From contig CALICM010000010.1 of NCBI GenBank assembly GCA_938049225.1, forward strand, positions 1-61,160: a stretch of 61,160 bases of DNA. Reading direction: 5' to 3'. Below, one piece after another: positions 1 through 8,864 of this stretch. How positions within the stretch are numbered: position 1 is the stretch's first letter; each line of letters begins with the position of its first letter. The notes below the pieces were generated by a model. The model saw only the letters and a list, made by a program, of their open reading frames with translations. It was not told the origin of the DNA and did no database searches. The stretch is from an uncultured Paracoccaceae bacterium. Its GTDB lineage: Bacteria; Pseudomonadota; Alphaproteobacteria; Rhodobacterales; Rhodobacteraceae. The translations under genes were made by a program, and so were the position numbers.

Positions 1-25
1 CCTCTTTGAGAGGAGGAGGACCCCT

Positions 26-142
26 ATGAAGAGATTGCCTGTGAGGAAGATTAGAGACGCCTTGAGAATGACGGCGGCAGGTATGTCGTCGCGCAAGATT
101 GCTCCCGGCCTTGGGATCGGCCGTACGACGCTGCGTGTTTAG
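26..142 (+). pseudogene. istA: IS21-family transposase IstA, N-terminal fragment
   Basis: An ATG behind a strong purine-rich ribosome binding site (GGAGGAGGA, positions 12-20) opens a 38-codon frame beginning MKRLPVRKIRDALR and continuing through a helix-turn-helix stretch (SSRKIAPGLGIGRTTLR). This is the usual N-terminus of IS21-type IstA transposases, which are about 500 residues long. The frame stops at 140-142 where the family would continue into the rest of the DNA-binding region, and no further IstA or IstB sequence follows. I infer a decayed insertion sequence whose start is preserved. It borders the downstream end of the flagellar block. Confidence 0.7.
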
Positions 143-553
143 GCGTAGAGGCCCGCAGGAAGTTGCAGGTGTTGTTTAAACAGCTGCCAGAGCCGAAAGT
201 GGCTCTGTACAGCTGCGAATTGATGGACCAAGACGAGTTCCGCCGCATCCCGCCGGAAAACGAAAAGTAGAGGACAGCCTTTCGGCGGAAAAGCTCAGCG
301 CCGCTCCATAGCGGCGCGCTAGCCGACGGCTGGTTTGAGGTCTTCCATGACCTGACCAAAAGCGAGCGCCGGTTGTCGAGCAACCCGCCCACTAGACTGG
401 AGAATGGGTGATTGTTGGAGAAGTGGGTGGCGTTACGCCGTCGAGGTCCTTGGCCTGCCGGTTCATACAGGGTCCGGGCACCGGATAAACTTGTCAAGTG
501 TTCTGGGTTAAAGCCGAAACGCTTCAAATCCGCCGATCTGGGTGGATGCGCGT
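143..553. other. Gene-free interval between IS remnant and flgI
   Basis: I see no convincing gene here. A minus-strand frame crosses the interval (51-557), but its composition is rich in Ser, Arg and Asn, it has no recognisable domain, and it also covers the istA remnant, so I do not call it. The interval probably holds decayed insertion-sequence DNA. A perfect 8-bp stem-loop lies at 298-317. Confidence 0.4.
298..317. repeat. Perfect 8-bp stem-loop
   Basis: GCGCCGCT and AGCGGCGC are exact reverse complements separated by the 4-base loop CCAT. There is no T-run on either side, so it is not a classical terminator. It lies 237 bases past the flgI stop codon and might be part of the decayed IS element or a 3-prime-end RNA structure. 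Confidence 0.4.
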
Positions 554-1669
554 TCATTGCACCAAAAGCTCGGCGTGCAGGGCGCCGGCGGCTTTGATGG
601 CCTTTAGGATGTCAATCATTTCGCGCGGACTGACGCCCAGGGCGTTGAGGCCCTCGATTACCTCGGGCAACGAGACCGATTCTTCGACCAAGGCCAGGCC
701 GGTGGCAACGTCTTCCTCTAAACCGACTTCCGTGCGCGGCAAGATAATGGGCGCGCCATTCGGCGAAAAGGGGTTGGGTTGCACAGCCAAGGGGGTTTCC
801 CGAACGCGCAGGGTCAGATTGCCTTGGCTGACCGCCACGCGGCTGATGCGCACGTCTTGACCCAAAACGATGGTGCCCGAGCGTTGGTCAACGACCACCC
901 GCGCCTTTTGATCCGGGACCACCTCGATGTTCTCAATAATGCTGATCAGCCGTGGCAGGTTCGGGGTTTTGCCCACGCGCAAATCCAAGCGCACGGTACC
1001 ACTGTCGATCATCTCGGCGATGCGGCCCGGCATGCGGCGGTTGATCGCGGCCTCGATCCGGGCGGCGGTCGTAAAGTCGGGGGCGCGCAGGGCCAGACGC
1101 ATTTCGTTCAAGTCGGTGAGGGCAAAATCGATCTCGCGCTCGATCCGGGCCCCTGCTGGGATCTGGCCAGCGGTGGGCACGCCTTCCGTCACCACCGCCG
1201 CGTCGCCCTCGGCGGTGGCCCCACCCGCCAGGATTGACCCCTGTGCCACCGCATAAATCTGCCCGTCCGCCGCATTCAGGGGGGTCATAATCAAAGTGCC
1301 CCCCAGCAACGAACTGGCATCCCCAATTGTCGAGACAGTCACGTCGATTTTCGAGCCGGTGCGCCCAAAAGGCGGAAGCACGGCCGTAACCAGAACCGCT
1401 GCCACATTGCGGGTCCGGAATTGTTCGCCCGAGACGTTGATGCCAAGTCGCTCGAGCAGGTTGATCATTGCCTCTTCGGTGAACGGCGCGTTTCGCAGCC
1501 CGTCGCCGGTGCCGTTCAGCCCCACCACCAGACCATAGCCCACCAGATCGTTGCCGCGCACCCCGTCGAATTCGACCAGATCCTTGATCCGGGCCTCGCC
1601 CGCCATCGCCGAAAGACTGCTGAGCAGCAGGAGCGCGCTGGCGATCAGGGAGAGGGCGAAACGATGCAT
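554..1669 (-). CDS. flgI: Flagellar basal body P-ring protein FlgI
   Basis: Predicted 371-residue P-ring subunit, which assembles around the flagellar rod in the periplasmic peptidoglycan layer. Residues 1-23 form a Sec signal peptide (hydrophobic run ALLLLSSLSAMA, cleavage expected after A23). The mature protein opens with ARIKDLVEFDGVRGNDL followed by VGYGLVVGLNGTGDG, the family hallmark. Length matches the family (about 370). It is last in the motB-flgE-flgK-flgL-flgI run, 5 bases after the flgL stop. In related Rhodobacterales the operon usually continues (for example fliP), but here only an IS21 scar follows. Confidence 0.96.
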   Translation of the reverse strand: MHRFALSLIASALLLLSSLSAMAGEARIKDLVEFDGVRGNDLVGYGLVVGLNGTGDGLRNAPFTEEAMINLLERLGINVSGEQFRTRNVAAVLVTAVLPPFGRTGSKIDVTVSTIGDASSLLGGTLIMTPLNAADGQIYAVAQGSILAGGATAEGDAAVVTEGVPTAGQIPAGARIEREIDFALTDLNEMRLALRAPDFTTAARIEAAINRRMPGRIAEMIDSGTVRLDLRVGKTPNLPRLISIIENIEVVPDQKARVVVDQRSGTIVLGQDVRISRVAVSQGNLTLRVRETPLAVQPNPFSPNGAPIILPRTEVGLEEDVATGLALVEESVSLPEVIEGLNALGVSPREMIDILKAIKAAGALHAELLVQ

Positions 1670-1674
1670 GAAAC

Positions 1675-2685
1675 TTACCTAATGTAGTTTGTAAGGGTCA
1701 GGCCCGCCAAACGCCCAGTGACGACATACAGCGATTGAAGCTGTGTCTCGAGGGCGGACAGCCGTGCGGCCGCATCGAATTGATCGACACCGATCAGGTC
1801 GTTGCGTGTGATGCGCAGAGTGCTTTGCTCGGCCGCAAGGGCGTCTTGGGCTGTCGCGATTTGCTCTTCCGCGACCCCAAGTGCGGCGCGCAGATCGATC
1901 ACGCTGTCGCCCGCGTCCCGCAGGCGCAAGGCCGCGTCGCCGACAAAGCTGTTGAATGCACCATCATCGCCCGCAAAAGCGGCGCTGTCCGCTGCCGCCA
2001 ACAGGACCGCCCCTTTCAGGGCCTCGCGGATCGCGGGGTCATCCGCGCGGGGCAGATAGGTAATCCGGCTGCCCTCATCCAATTCGACACCCGCCGCATC
2101 GGCTGTTGACCCGGTATAGATCGTTGTTTCAAACCCACCACCGGGGGTGTCGAAATAGGCATCCACGGCCGCGAGGGCAGCGGCGGGCGATGCGGCAGCG
2201 CCTAACAAGGCTGAAACATCCACGATCAGCGTGTCCGCCGAGGCAAGGGCCGTTTGATCCTCGGCCGCGCCAGCGAACAGGCTGCGGCCGCCGAATTCGG
2301 TGTTCAGGGCGGACATCATGCCGCGCAGCAACTCGGGTGCTTCGTCCAAATGGCGGTCGCGAATGATCCCGTCACCGCGGGCGGCGGCAGCGGCCAGGTC
2401 GAGGCCTAGGGTGTTGCTGGTGTCTGACACCATGCCCAACGCAGTTTGCGCGACCTGCGCGCGGCCGGCGGCCAGGCCTAAGTCCTGTTGGGCAATATTG
2501 ATGCGCTGAATGGCGCGATCGATGCCAAAAATAGGTGCCAGATCACCGCGTGTGGCGCTGCGCAGATCCGCGGTCAAGCCGGTCGTAACCTCGTCAGCGG
2601 CGATCTCAAGTTGGGCGCGGACGTTCTGCGACTGGCTTTGCAACCGTAGCGAGGACGTCAGGTCGGGCAGGGGTTGGCTGAGCAT
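1675..2685 (-). CDS. flgL: Flagellar hook-filament junction protein FlgL
   Basis: Predicted 336-residue hook-associated protein 3, joining hook to filament with FlgK. The N-terminal part (about residues 10-100) is the flagellin-like D0/D1 helical region (LQSQSQNVRAQLEIAADEV, GIDRAIQRINIAQQDL). The C-terminal helix (ALETQLQSLYVVTGRLAGLT) is the matching D0 partner, and the middle is the variable domain. It starts one base after the flgK stop. No cleavable signal is seen, as expected for a type III flagellar export substrate. Confidence 0.93.
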   Translation of the reverse strand: MLSQPLPDLTSSLRLQSQSQNVRAQLEIAADEVTTGLTADLRSATRGDLAPIFGIDRAIQRINIAQQDLGLAAGRAQVAQTALGMVSDTSNTLGLDLAAAAARGDGIIRDRHLDEAPELLRGMMSALNTEFGGRSLFAGAAEDQTALASADTLIVDVSALLGAAASPAAALAAVDAYFDTPGGGFETTIYTGSTADAAGVELDEGSRITYLPRADDPAIREALKGAVLLAAADSAAFAGDDGAFNSFVGDAALRLRDAGDSVIDLRAALGVAEEQIATAQDALAAEQSTLRITRNDLIGVDQFDAAARLSALETQLQSLYVVTGRLAGLTLTNYIR

Positions 2686-2686
2686 A

Positions 2687-4153
2687 TCAGATCTCCAACA
2701 AACGGTTGATCATCTCGTCGACGGTGGACAGCACCAGCGCGTTTGCGGCATAGGCCTGCTCAACCCGCAACAGTTGTTGCAGTTCGCGGTCTGTATCCAC
2801 GCCCGAGGTCGAAACCTCGGCATCGCGCAGCGATTGGTTGATGGCGGCGGCATAGGTCAGGTCGGCCTCGGCCTGTTCCGCTTGGGTCGAAACGACACTG
2901 GTCAGACCGGCGGCAAAATCGGCGACGCCGCCCGCGCCGGTAAAGCCCAAAGCGCTGTCGGGCACGCGCGCTGTGGTGGCCGCGTCGTTTAACGCGGAAA
3001 GGATTTGGTCGTTGCCGACGGTCCCCTGAGCGGTCGCCCCCAGGCCGTCACGCAGCCGCCAAACAGCGCCGCCTTGACTGGGATCGACCGCCGCGTTGAG
3101 GGCAAGCCGCCCTGCCAAGCCTTCGAGGTCCGCAGGGTTGTAAGCGTTGCCCGCATCGGTAAACAGACCGGGATCGCCAGCCATCAGGGTCGGATCAAGG
3201 TCGGGATCTTGGAAGCGGGTCACCAGGTCCTCGGCCAGCAGATCCAGCTGATTGGCGAACTTTGGTAGGGTGGTGTCGCGGGTCACAAACAACGCCCCCA
3301 GAGAACCGCCGTCCATCAGGCCGCTGGCGTCTGCTTCGCCCACACTCACAGGGCGGTCGTTGAGGGTAAGGCCGGACAGGGCGCCCGAGGCCAGGGTCAT
3401 ATCCTGGGTGATCGTGGCGGTTGGGGTGAAGCCCAACGTCGATGCTGTGCTGTCCAAAAGGGACGCGCCATTGGCCGTGAACAGCGCCACGCCGCCGTTC
3501 TCGCGTTGGGTCGTCCCGATTGGCTGGATGCTGGAAACCTCGTCAATCAGGGTTTTTCGGGCATCGACCAAAGCCGAAGCATCGCCACCCGAGATCGACA
3601 GGACCTGAATCTCGCGGTTCAACCGTTCGATGGATTGCAGGTTTTGGTTAACGGTGGCCACCTTAGTAGCGATCTCGGCGTCCGCGGCAACGCGCAGGCG
3701 CTGCGTTTCGGTCGATAAGCCGGACACGGTGTCCGCCAAGCGTCCAGCCCCATTGACCGCGGTCGCCAGACGGGGGTCCGAGGCGGGGTCATTGGCCGCC
3801 GCCAGCAGGGCCGTTTCGAAAGCAGTCGCTTGTTCGGCCAGGGCCGTTCCAGATCCTGGCAGGCCCATGCTGATGCTGAGTTGGTCCAGCGCCCCAAAGG
3901 TCGCGGTTTGTGCCCCCAACCCCGCATCCGCCCGGCGGCGATTGGCGATCGCCGCCGTATCCTCGATCAAGGTGACCCCGACCACCCGCACGCCATCGCC
4001 TTTGCCGCCAAGGGCCGCCGCGCCCAGTTCGGCCACCCGTCGGGTATAGCCGGGGGTTTGGGCGTTCGCGATGTTGTTCGCGATCAGATCGGCCTCGAGC
4101 GCCGAGGCGTTCAGGCCGCTGACGGCATTGGAAAGTGCGGATGAAAGTGACAT
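2687..4153 (-). CDS. flgK: Flagellar hook-associated protein FlgK
   Basis: Predicted 488-residue first hook-filament junction protein, exported by the flagellar type III apparatus. The N-terminus carries the rod/hook family signature (ALSNAVSGLNASALEADLIA, then NNIANAQTPGYTRRV at about residues 27-41). The C-terminus has the FlgK pattern LLRVEQAYAANALVLSTVDE. The central region is variable and rich in Ala, Gly and Asp. It lies between flgE (28-base gap) and flgL (1-base gap) in one transcription unit. Confidence 0.95.
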   Translation of the reverse strand: MSLSSALSNAVSGLNASALEADLIANNIANAQTPGYTRRVAELGAAALGGKGDGVRVVGVTLIEDTAAIANRRRADAGLGAQTATFGALDQLSISMGLPGSGTALAEQATAFETALLAAANDPASDPRLATAVNGAGRLADTVSGLSTETQRLRVAADAEIATKVATVNQNLQSIERLNREIQVLSISGGDASALVDARKTLIDEVSSIQPIGTTQRENGGVALFTANGASLLDSTASTLGFTPTATITQDMTLASGALSGLTLNDRPVSVGEADASGLMDGGSLGALFVTRDTTLPKFANQLDLLAEDLVTRFQDPDLDPTLMAGDPGLFTDAGNAYNPADLEGLAGRLALNAAVDPSQGGAVWRLRDGLGATAQGTVGNDQILSALNDAATTARVPDSALGFTGAGGVADFAAGLTSVVSTQAEQAEADLTYAAAINQSLRDAEVSTSGVDTDRELQQLLRVEQAYAANALVLSTVDEMINRLLEI

Positions 4154-4181
4154 GGGTCGGGTCCCTATCCTGGGTTAGGTT

Positions 4182-5480
4182 TCATCGTTTCAAGTTGGTG
4201 GTTTCCTGCAGCATCTCGTCGACCGTGCGGATCACCGAGGCGTTGGAAGAATACGCACGCTGCGTTTCGATCAACTGCGTCAACTCGTCGGCGATATCGG
4301 CGGTGCTTTCCTCGCGGGCGAAGCTGATCATCGCCCCGGTTGGTCCGTCGCCCGCGTCCCAAAGGAACAGGCTACCGCTGTCGGGCGAGACCGTGAAGGC
4401 CTGGTTGTCCTGTGCGGCCAACCCGTTCAAATTGGGCACATCGGCAACCGGCACCTGATAGATCACGCGGGTAAAGCCGCTGTCGTAGGTGGCGACCACA
4501 TAGCCCTCGGTATCAACGGACACACCGGCCAGCGAGCCCACCGCCGCACCGTTCTTGGTCACACCGCTTGGGGCGAATTCAGCGGACAGCTGCGTCAGAT
4601 TGCTGTTGCCAGCACCGGTGCCCAGGTTCAGGTCGATATTGCCGCGCAAAGCGGCAACCGTGGCCAGACCGGTCGTGTTGTCATAGGTACCGGTGGTCGC
4701 CGTTACATTCAGGATCTGACCACCGCTGCCCGAGGTATCGTCAAACTCGATGGCAAACTGACCGACCACGGCACCGCCCTGCGCTTCGTCTGTCACGACC
4801 AGCGTCCATTCATTGGATTGACCTGGGCCCGCGACATTGGGGGTAAAGGTCGAAACCAAGGTTTGCGACGCGCCCACATTGTCAAAATACTCGGTCGAGA
4901 TGGTCAGGGGCGTTCCAGCGGCACCCGCCTGTGTTGCGGCAGCGGGCAGGTTGGCGCCCAGGGTGATCTCGGTGGTGGGCGAAGCGGCGAACTGGTTGCG
5001 GTTGACAACCACGGGTTCCAGACCGGCGGCACTGTCGCGCGGCTGCACGGGAATGTCGCCCGAAGGATCAGCGGGCCAGCCCATCAGGACCAAACCAGCC
5101 TCGTTCACCAGATACCCTTCGGAATTGGCGCGGAACGAGCCGGTGCTTGTCAATTGTAGCGGAAAATTCGCGTCTGGCGCATCCACATTGGCCAGCGTGG
5201 TCACCGGCAGCATGCCGCGCCCGCCGATGGCCAGATCGGTGGGGTTGTCGGTCGAGACCAACGAACCCTGCGAATCAACTTCGCGAAAGGTGTCGATGCG
5301 CACGCCGCCCGCCGAATAAGTCCCCTCGCGCTGCGAAATAACCAAAGAACTAAAGTCGACATCGGCGCGTTTATAGCCGTATGTTCCTGAATTTGCTATA
5401 TTGTCCGAGATCGTAGCCAATTTACTGGCATTCGATGTCAGACCGCTTACACCTGCGTTCAGCGAGGAGGAGATACTCAT
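4182..5480 (-). CDS. flgE: Flagellar hook protein FlgE
   Basis: Predicted 432-residue hook subunit. I place the start at the ATG ending at 5480 (MSISSSLNAGVSGLTSNASK) because an AGGAAAGGA site precedes it; an in-frame extension to 5579 adds residues unlike the family. The rod/hook signature is DNIANSGTYGYKRADVDF near residues 24-41. The C-terminus (LTQLIETQRAYSSNASVIR, then TVDEML) is the D0 helix shared with FlgK and FlgG. Its product is capped and length-controlled by proteins not encoded in this window. Confidence 0.94.
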   Translation of the reverse strand: MSISSSLNAGVSGLTSNASKLATISDNIANSGTYGYKRADVDFSSLVISQREGTYSAGGVRIDTFREVDSQGSLVSTDNPTDLAIGGRGMLPVTTLANVDAPDANFPLQLTSTGSFRANSEGYLVNEAGLVLMGWPADPSGDIPVQPRDSAAGLEPVVVNRNQFAASPTTEITLGANLPAAATQAGAAGTPLTISTEYFDNVGASQTLVSTFTPNVAGPGQSNEWTLVVTDEAQGGAVVGQFAIEFDDTSGSGGQILNVTATTGTYDNTTGLATVAALRGNIDLNLGTGAGNSNLTQLSAEFAPSGVTKNGAAVGSLAGVSVDTEGYVVATYDSGFTRVIYQVPVADVPNLNGLAAQDNQAFTVSPDSGSLFLWDAGDGPTGAMISFAREESTADIADELTQLIETQRAYSSNASVIRTVDEMLQETTNLKR

Positions 5481-5585
5481 TCTGGTTCCTTTCCTGCGGG
5501 CCGCGCCATGATGGCTGCGACCGATTTCCCCACCCTTCTGCCGGTTTGGCCTTAACGGCGGGCTAAAGCTAAAATCCAACCGGTT

Positions 5586-6416
5586 TTAGCCACCATTCGT
5601 CAGCAATATGACCTCGACCCGGCGGTTGCGGATGTCCAAAGGATCGGGGCGCGAAGGCGCGCGATCAGCCTCGCCCGTCACGCGCGCGAAGCGTTCAGGG
5701 GCCACCCCGGCCGTGGCCAGCATGCTGCGCGAGACGATGGCGCGCGCGCTGGTCAGTTGAAACCCGACCTCGGTGGGGCGTGTGATGGTCGAGGTGTTCA
5801 TATGCGCATCGACCGCGACCCCATTGGTTACCGTACCCAAAACCTGCCCGACCATGCTCATCAGGTCTTGCATACGTCTGGTCGGCTCGGCGTGTGCACC
5901 GTTAAACAGCGGGATTCCCGGCAGTTCGGCCACCTCGATCACCAACCCCTCGTCCGTGCGGCGCATCCGCACGTGCTGGGCCAGCGCATCGCCGACATCG
6001 CTTTCCCCCATCCGCGCAACCAAAGCATCGGCCACACCTTGCAGCTCGGCGTCCTGGCCGTCGGTATCGTCGGTGCCGGTTTCGCCGCTGGCTAGGCGCG
6101 AATCGGTCGGGCGTTTGTCGCTGGCGCCTTTGCCTTCGGTGGGTGTGATCTGTTCACTGGTGACCGAGCTTCCGCCCAGGGGCCCATCCCCCCCGCCCGA
6201 GGTGCGGTGCACCGCAATTGATGGGCTAAAATAGTCTGCCAAACCCTTGCGCTGTTCTTCGGTCGTGGCATTGAGCAGCCACATCAAAAGAAAGAACGCC
6301 ATCATGGCCGTCACGAAATCCGCATAGGCGACTTTCCAGGCACCACCATGGTGACCGCCGCCTTTGACGACCTTTCGCCGAATGATAATCGGCCGTACTT
6401 CTTGCTCGTCCGCCAT
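5586..6416 (-). CDS. motB: Flagellar motor stator protein MotB
   Basis: Predicted 276-residue stator subunit anchored to peptidoglycan, part of the ion channel that drives rotation. A basic N-terminus leads into one membrane helix (about 26-48, VAYADFVTAMMAFFLLMWLL) that contains the essential proton-binding aspartate (D33, equivalent to Asp32 in E. coli). A Ser/Thr/Asp-rich linker (residues about 70-140) follows, then an OmpA-type peptidoglycan-binding domain ending in DIRNRRVEVILL. The pattern suggests proton rather than sodium coupling. Its partner motA is not in the window. It is the first gene of the minus-strand flagellar run and is divergent from fliM. Confidence 0.94.
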   Translation of the reverse strand: MADEQEVRPIIIRRKVVKGGGHHGGAWKVAYADFVTAMMAFFLLMWLLNATTEEQRKGLADYFSPSIAVHRTSGGGDGPLGGSSVTSEQITPTEGKGASDKRPTDSRLASGETGTDDTDGQDAELQGVADALVARMGESDVGDALAQHVRMRRTDEGLVIEVAELPGIPLFNGAHAEPTRRMQDLMSMVGQVLGTVTNGVAVDAHMNTSTITRPTEVGFQLTSARAIVSRSMLATAGVAPERFARVTGEADRAPSRPDPLDIRNRRVEVILLTNGG

Positions 6417-6500
6417 GACGATCCCCTTCGTTCGAACCCAGGCGCATACCTAGGCGTAGGGGCATTTCAGCTTGGTTACCGCGGTGCTGGGAATCCCGGC

Positions 6501-6509
6501 CTTGGTTAA
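6501..6509 (-). promoter_or_regulatory. CtrA half-site-like motif upstream of fliM
   Basis: CTTGGTTAA (TTAACCAAG on the minus strand) lies 52 bases before the fliM start. A related CTTGGTTA lies 30 bases upstream at 6471-6478, about three helical turns away. CtrA, a cell-cycle and motility regulator in alphaproteobacteria, binds TTAA-containing sites with TTAACCAT-like halves. The assignment is inference. The identical 9-mer recurs upstream of the GTA spike genes at 48693-48701. Confidence 0.3.
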
Positions 6510-6561
6510 CGGTTTTTCAAGCCGACGGGGTCAAAAGGGCGGGGCAAGAAGGAGTTTGGGT

Positions 6562-7527
6562 ATGAGCACCGAAGGCGCGGTTCTAGAGCGCAAACTAAGC
6601 AGTCGGCGGGTCGGGCGGTCGCCGCTGCCCGATCTTGAGCTGATTGGCGAAAACTTCGGCCGGGTGCTGGAGGATAATTTGCGACCGATCCTAAAAGCGA
6701 TGGTCGGTGCGCTGATCCTGGATTGCGAAGTGACCAAACTGGTGGATGTGCTGGACAAGATTCCGGTGCCCTCGATGCTGGGTCTGATCGAGAATGAAAG
6801 CACAGATCGCATGGCGCTGATCAACTTGGGCTCGGACCTGGTCTACCACGTGGTCGATATGCGGATGGGCGGTGACGCCTCGCAGGCGCCGCAACCGACC
6901 ACCCGCAGCTTTTCGGCGATCGACGCGCAGCTGTGCATGGATGTGTTCGAGGCAATCTTGGTCAGTTTTTCCAAGGCGGTCGAGGAAAGCCTGGGCGTGC
7001 CCCTGGACACCCAATTCAAGATCGCCGGGCATAAGCAGGACATCAACACGGTGCGGATCGCACCCAAATCCGCAGACGTCATGCTGATCAGTTGCAGCCT
7101 GGATATCGGCGAAGCCGCCCGGTCGGGCGATTTCGATTTCATCATGCCATTGTCGATTTTGGACGTCTTGCGGGCGGCGATGTTGAACACCAATGTAACT
7201 GATCTGGTGTCGCCAAACGACCTGTGGTTGCTGCAGATGCGCCAATGCGCCGCCGAGGCTGAGGTGCCGCTGCACGGTGTGTTGCATCGCATGCCCTTGC
7301 CGCTTGAGGAGGTCGAGGGGCTTGAAGTGGGACAGGTTCTGACCCTGCCGCGCAGTGCGCTGACACAGGTCGAATTGACCCAGGCGATCGGGACCGATCT
7401 GGAAGTGCCGCTGGCGGTTGGGCGCCTGGGAAGTGCTGAGGGGGAAAAGGTAGTCAAGCTGACCGAGGCCCCTTCCGAGGATGTGCAAGGCAGTTTGAAG
7501 AAAGTGATTTATCCACCCTCGGAATAG
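6562..7527 (+). CDS. fliM: Flagellar motor switch protein FliM
   Basis: Predicted 321-residue C-ring switch component. Start chosen at 6562, 6 bases after an AAGGAG ribosome binding site; an upstream in-frame extension to 6472 has none. The middle domain contains the GG motif region ([12 protein letters not shown]) and [16 protein letters not shown]. The C-terminus (from about residue 235, [20 protein letters not shown]) is a FliN-like SpoA domain. The N-terminal EIDALL-type CheY-binding peptide of typical FliM is not visible. It stands alone on the plus strand, and its last 19 bases overlap the convergent peptidase gene. Confidence 0.85.
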   Translation: MSTEGAVLERKLSSRRVGRSPLPDLELIGENFGRVLEDNLRPILKAMVGALILDCEVTKLVDVLDKIPVPSMLGLIENESTDRMALINLGSDLVYHVVDMRMGGDASQAPQPTTRSFSAIDAQLCMDVFEAILVSFSKAVEESLGVPLDTQFKIAGHKQDINTVRIAPKSADVMLISCSLDIGEAARSGDFDFIMPLSILDVLRAAMLNTNVTDLVSPNDLWLLQMRQCAAEAEVPLHGVLHRMPLPLEEVEGLEVGQVLTLPRSALTQVELTQAIGTDLEVPLAVGRLGSAEGEKVVKLTEAPSEDVQGSLKKVIYPPSE

Positions 7528-8510
7528 CAGGGTTTCAGATCGCCCTCGCACGGTGTCGCCAGATAGATCGCCCGCGCTGTTGCCCTGGCCAGGGCAACAG
7601 CCGCTGCGTGACCCAAGACCAACGGATCGGTCCTGGGGTCGGTCAGCGGGCGCGCTTGTGTCGAGACACTGAAGACAAGATCACCGTCGTAAGGGGTGTG
7701 CGAGGGGGCCAGGCTGCGCGCCAAACCGTCGTGCGCGGCGACGGCCAGGCGGGTTGCTGCGGCCTTGTCCAGGGCGGCATCAGTGGCCACAATCGCAATG
7801 GTCGTGCTGGCCCCATCGCCTTGATGGGCGGCTATTTTGGTGTCTTTGGCGGTTAAGGGGCGTGGCGGGGCCCGTGGTGGCCCTAAACCCCCGTATTCGT
7901 CCCCCGCTTCCCAAGCCCAGGCCCAAAAGCTGCGGCTGCCGGGCATCACCGCGCAACCCACCGGGTTCGCGGCAACCAGGGCACCGACGGTATATCCGCC
8001 CTCGGTCAATACCGAGGCCGATCCCAGACCGCCCTTGAAGCGGGCCGTTGTCGCCCCGGTTCCGGCACCGGTCGAGCCCAGATCGAACGTCACCCCCGCC
8101 GTGTCGAAAGCGGCGGCACCCAGGGCGGTATAAGGGTTCGCCTCCCAATCCTTCTCGCCACCATTGAGCAAATCGAACAAGATCGCCGCTGGAACAATCG
8201 GCACCCTCGCGGTGCCGACAGGAAAACCCCGCCCCATCTTGCGCAGCTGATGCATCACCCCGCCCGCTGCCTCCAGCCCAAAGGCGGACCCGCCTGATAG
8301 AACGAGCGCATCGACGGCCTTGACAGTCTTGTCGGCGGCCAGCAACCCGATCTCGCGGGTCCCCGGCGCCCCGCCGCGGATGTCGATGCCGGTCACAAAG
8401 GGCGTGTCGGCCGTCAGAACCGTCACACCGGACTTCAGCGCCGCATCTGCCACATTGCCAACCCGCAGGCCGCCGACATCGGTGATCAGATTGCGCGGCC
8501 CGGGTTGCAT
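7509..8510 (-). CDS. P1 family (S58, DmpA-like) peptidase
   Basis: Predicted 333-residue N-terminal-nucleophile peptidase of the DmpA/BapA fold, a group that includes aminopeptidases and beta-peptidyl aminopeptidases. These precursors cut themselves before a Ser/Thr that becomes the catalytic residue; here this is probably in [15 protein letters not shown] (residues 231-245). Other family features are [11 protein letters not shown] near the N-terminus, [15 protein letters not shown] (71-85) and [12 protein letters not shown] (181-192). The ATG at 8510 overlaps the cupin stop as TGATG, implying translational coupling; a TTG at 8519 is possible. The substrate cannot be told from sequence. Confidence 0.87.
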   Translation of the reverse strand: MQPGPRNLITDVGGLRVGNVADAALKSGVTVLTADTPFVTGIDIRGGAPGTREIGLLAADKTVKAVDALVLSGGSAFGLEAAGGVMHQLRKMGRGFPVGTARVPIVPAAILFDLLNGGEKDWEANPYTALGAAAFDTAGVTFDLGSTGAGTGATTARFKGGLGSASVLTEGGYTVGALVAANPVGCAVMPGSRSFWAWAWEAGDEYGGLGPPRAPPRPLTAKDTKIAAHQGDGASTTIAIVATDAALDKAAATRLAVAAHDGLARSLAPSHTPYDGDLVFSVSTQARPLTDPRTDPLVLGHAAAVALARATARAIYLATPCEGDLKPCYSEGG

Positions 8511-8851
8511 CACAACCAAGGTTTCGCTGCGGCCGTGGCTGGATCGCCTGTGTTCGGGGTGCCTTTGGGCTCGATCAGCAGCACCTGCGCCTCGGTCACC
8601 GCGCGGGGTCGATGGGTGACGCCGGCGGGCACCACGAACATCTCACCCGGGCCCAGAGTGTGGGTCTGATCCTCGACATCCAGCAGGACCTCGCCCGCCA
8701 GAACCAGAAAGAAATCATCCGTATCAGGGTGATCGTGGAACGGGAACGTGCCTGCGAACTTCACCACCATCACATCGTTGCCATTGTACCGGGCCACCAC
8801 ATGTGGGTCCCAATGGGTGGTGATCTGTGCCAGTTTTTCGGCCAGGTTCAC
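8510..8851 (-). CDS. Small cupin-domain protein
   Basis: Predicted 113-residue single cupin. The metal-site motif FHDHPDTDDFFLVLAGEV has Asp where many cupins have Glu, followed by GPGEMFVVPAGVTHRP, which supplies the last histidine. I choose the GTG at 8851 because the longer frame to 8902 overlaps the end of the upstream dehydrogenase and looks like its shadow; no strong ribosome binding site decides this. It is packed between the SDR and P1 peptidase genes, so a shared pathway is likely, but the ligand is unknown. Confidence 0.78.
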   Translation of the reverse strand: MNLAEKLAQITTHWDPHVVARYNGNDVMVVKFAGTFPFHDHPDTDDFFLVLAGEVLLDVEDQTHTLGPGEMFVVPAGVTHRPRAVTEAQVLLIEPKGTPNTGDPATAAAKPWL

Positions 8852-8864
8852 CTTGGTCGCGGGC

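Noticed and set aside
51-557. 168-codon minus-strand open frame next to flgI
   Set aside because: No domain, biased composition, covers the istA remnant; treated as non-coding.
6691-7551. 286-codon minus-strand open frame
   Set aside because: Shadow of fliM; also conflicts with the downstream peptidase gene on the same strand.
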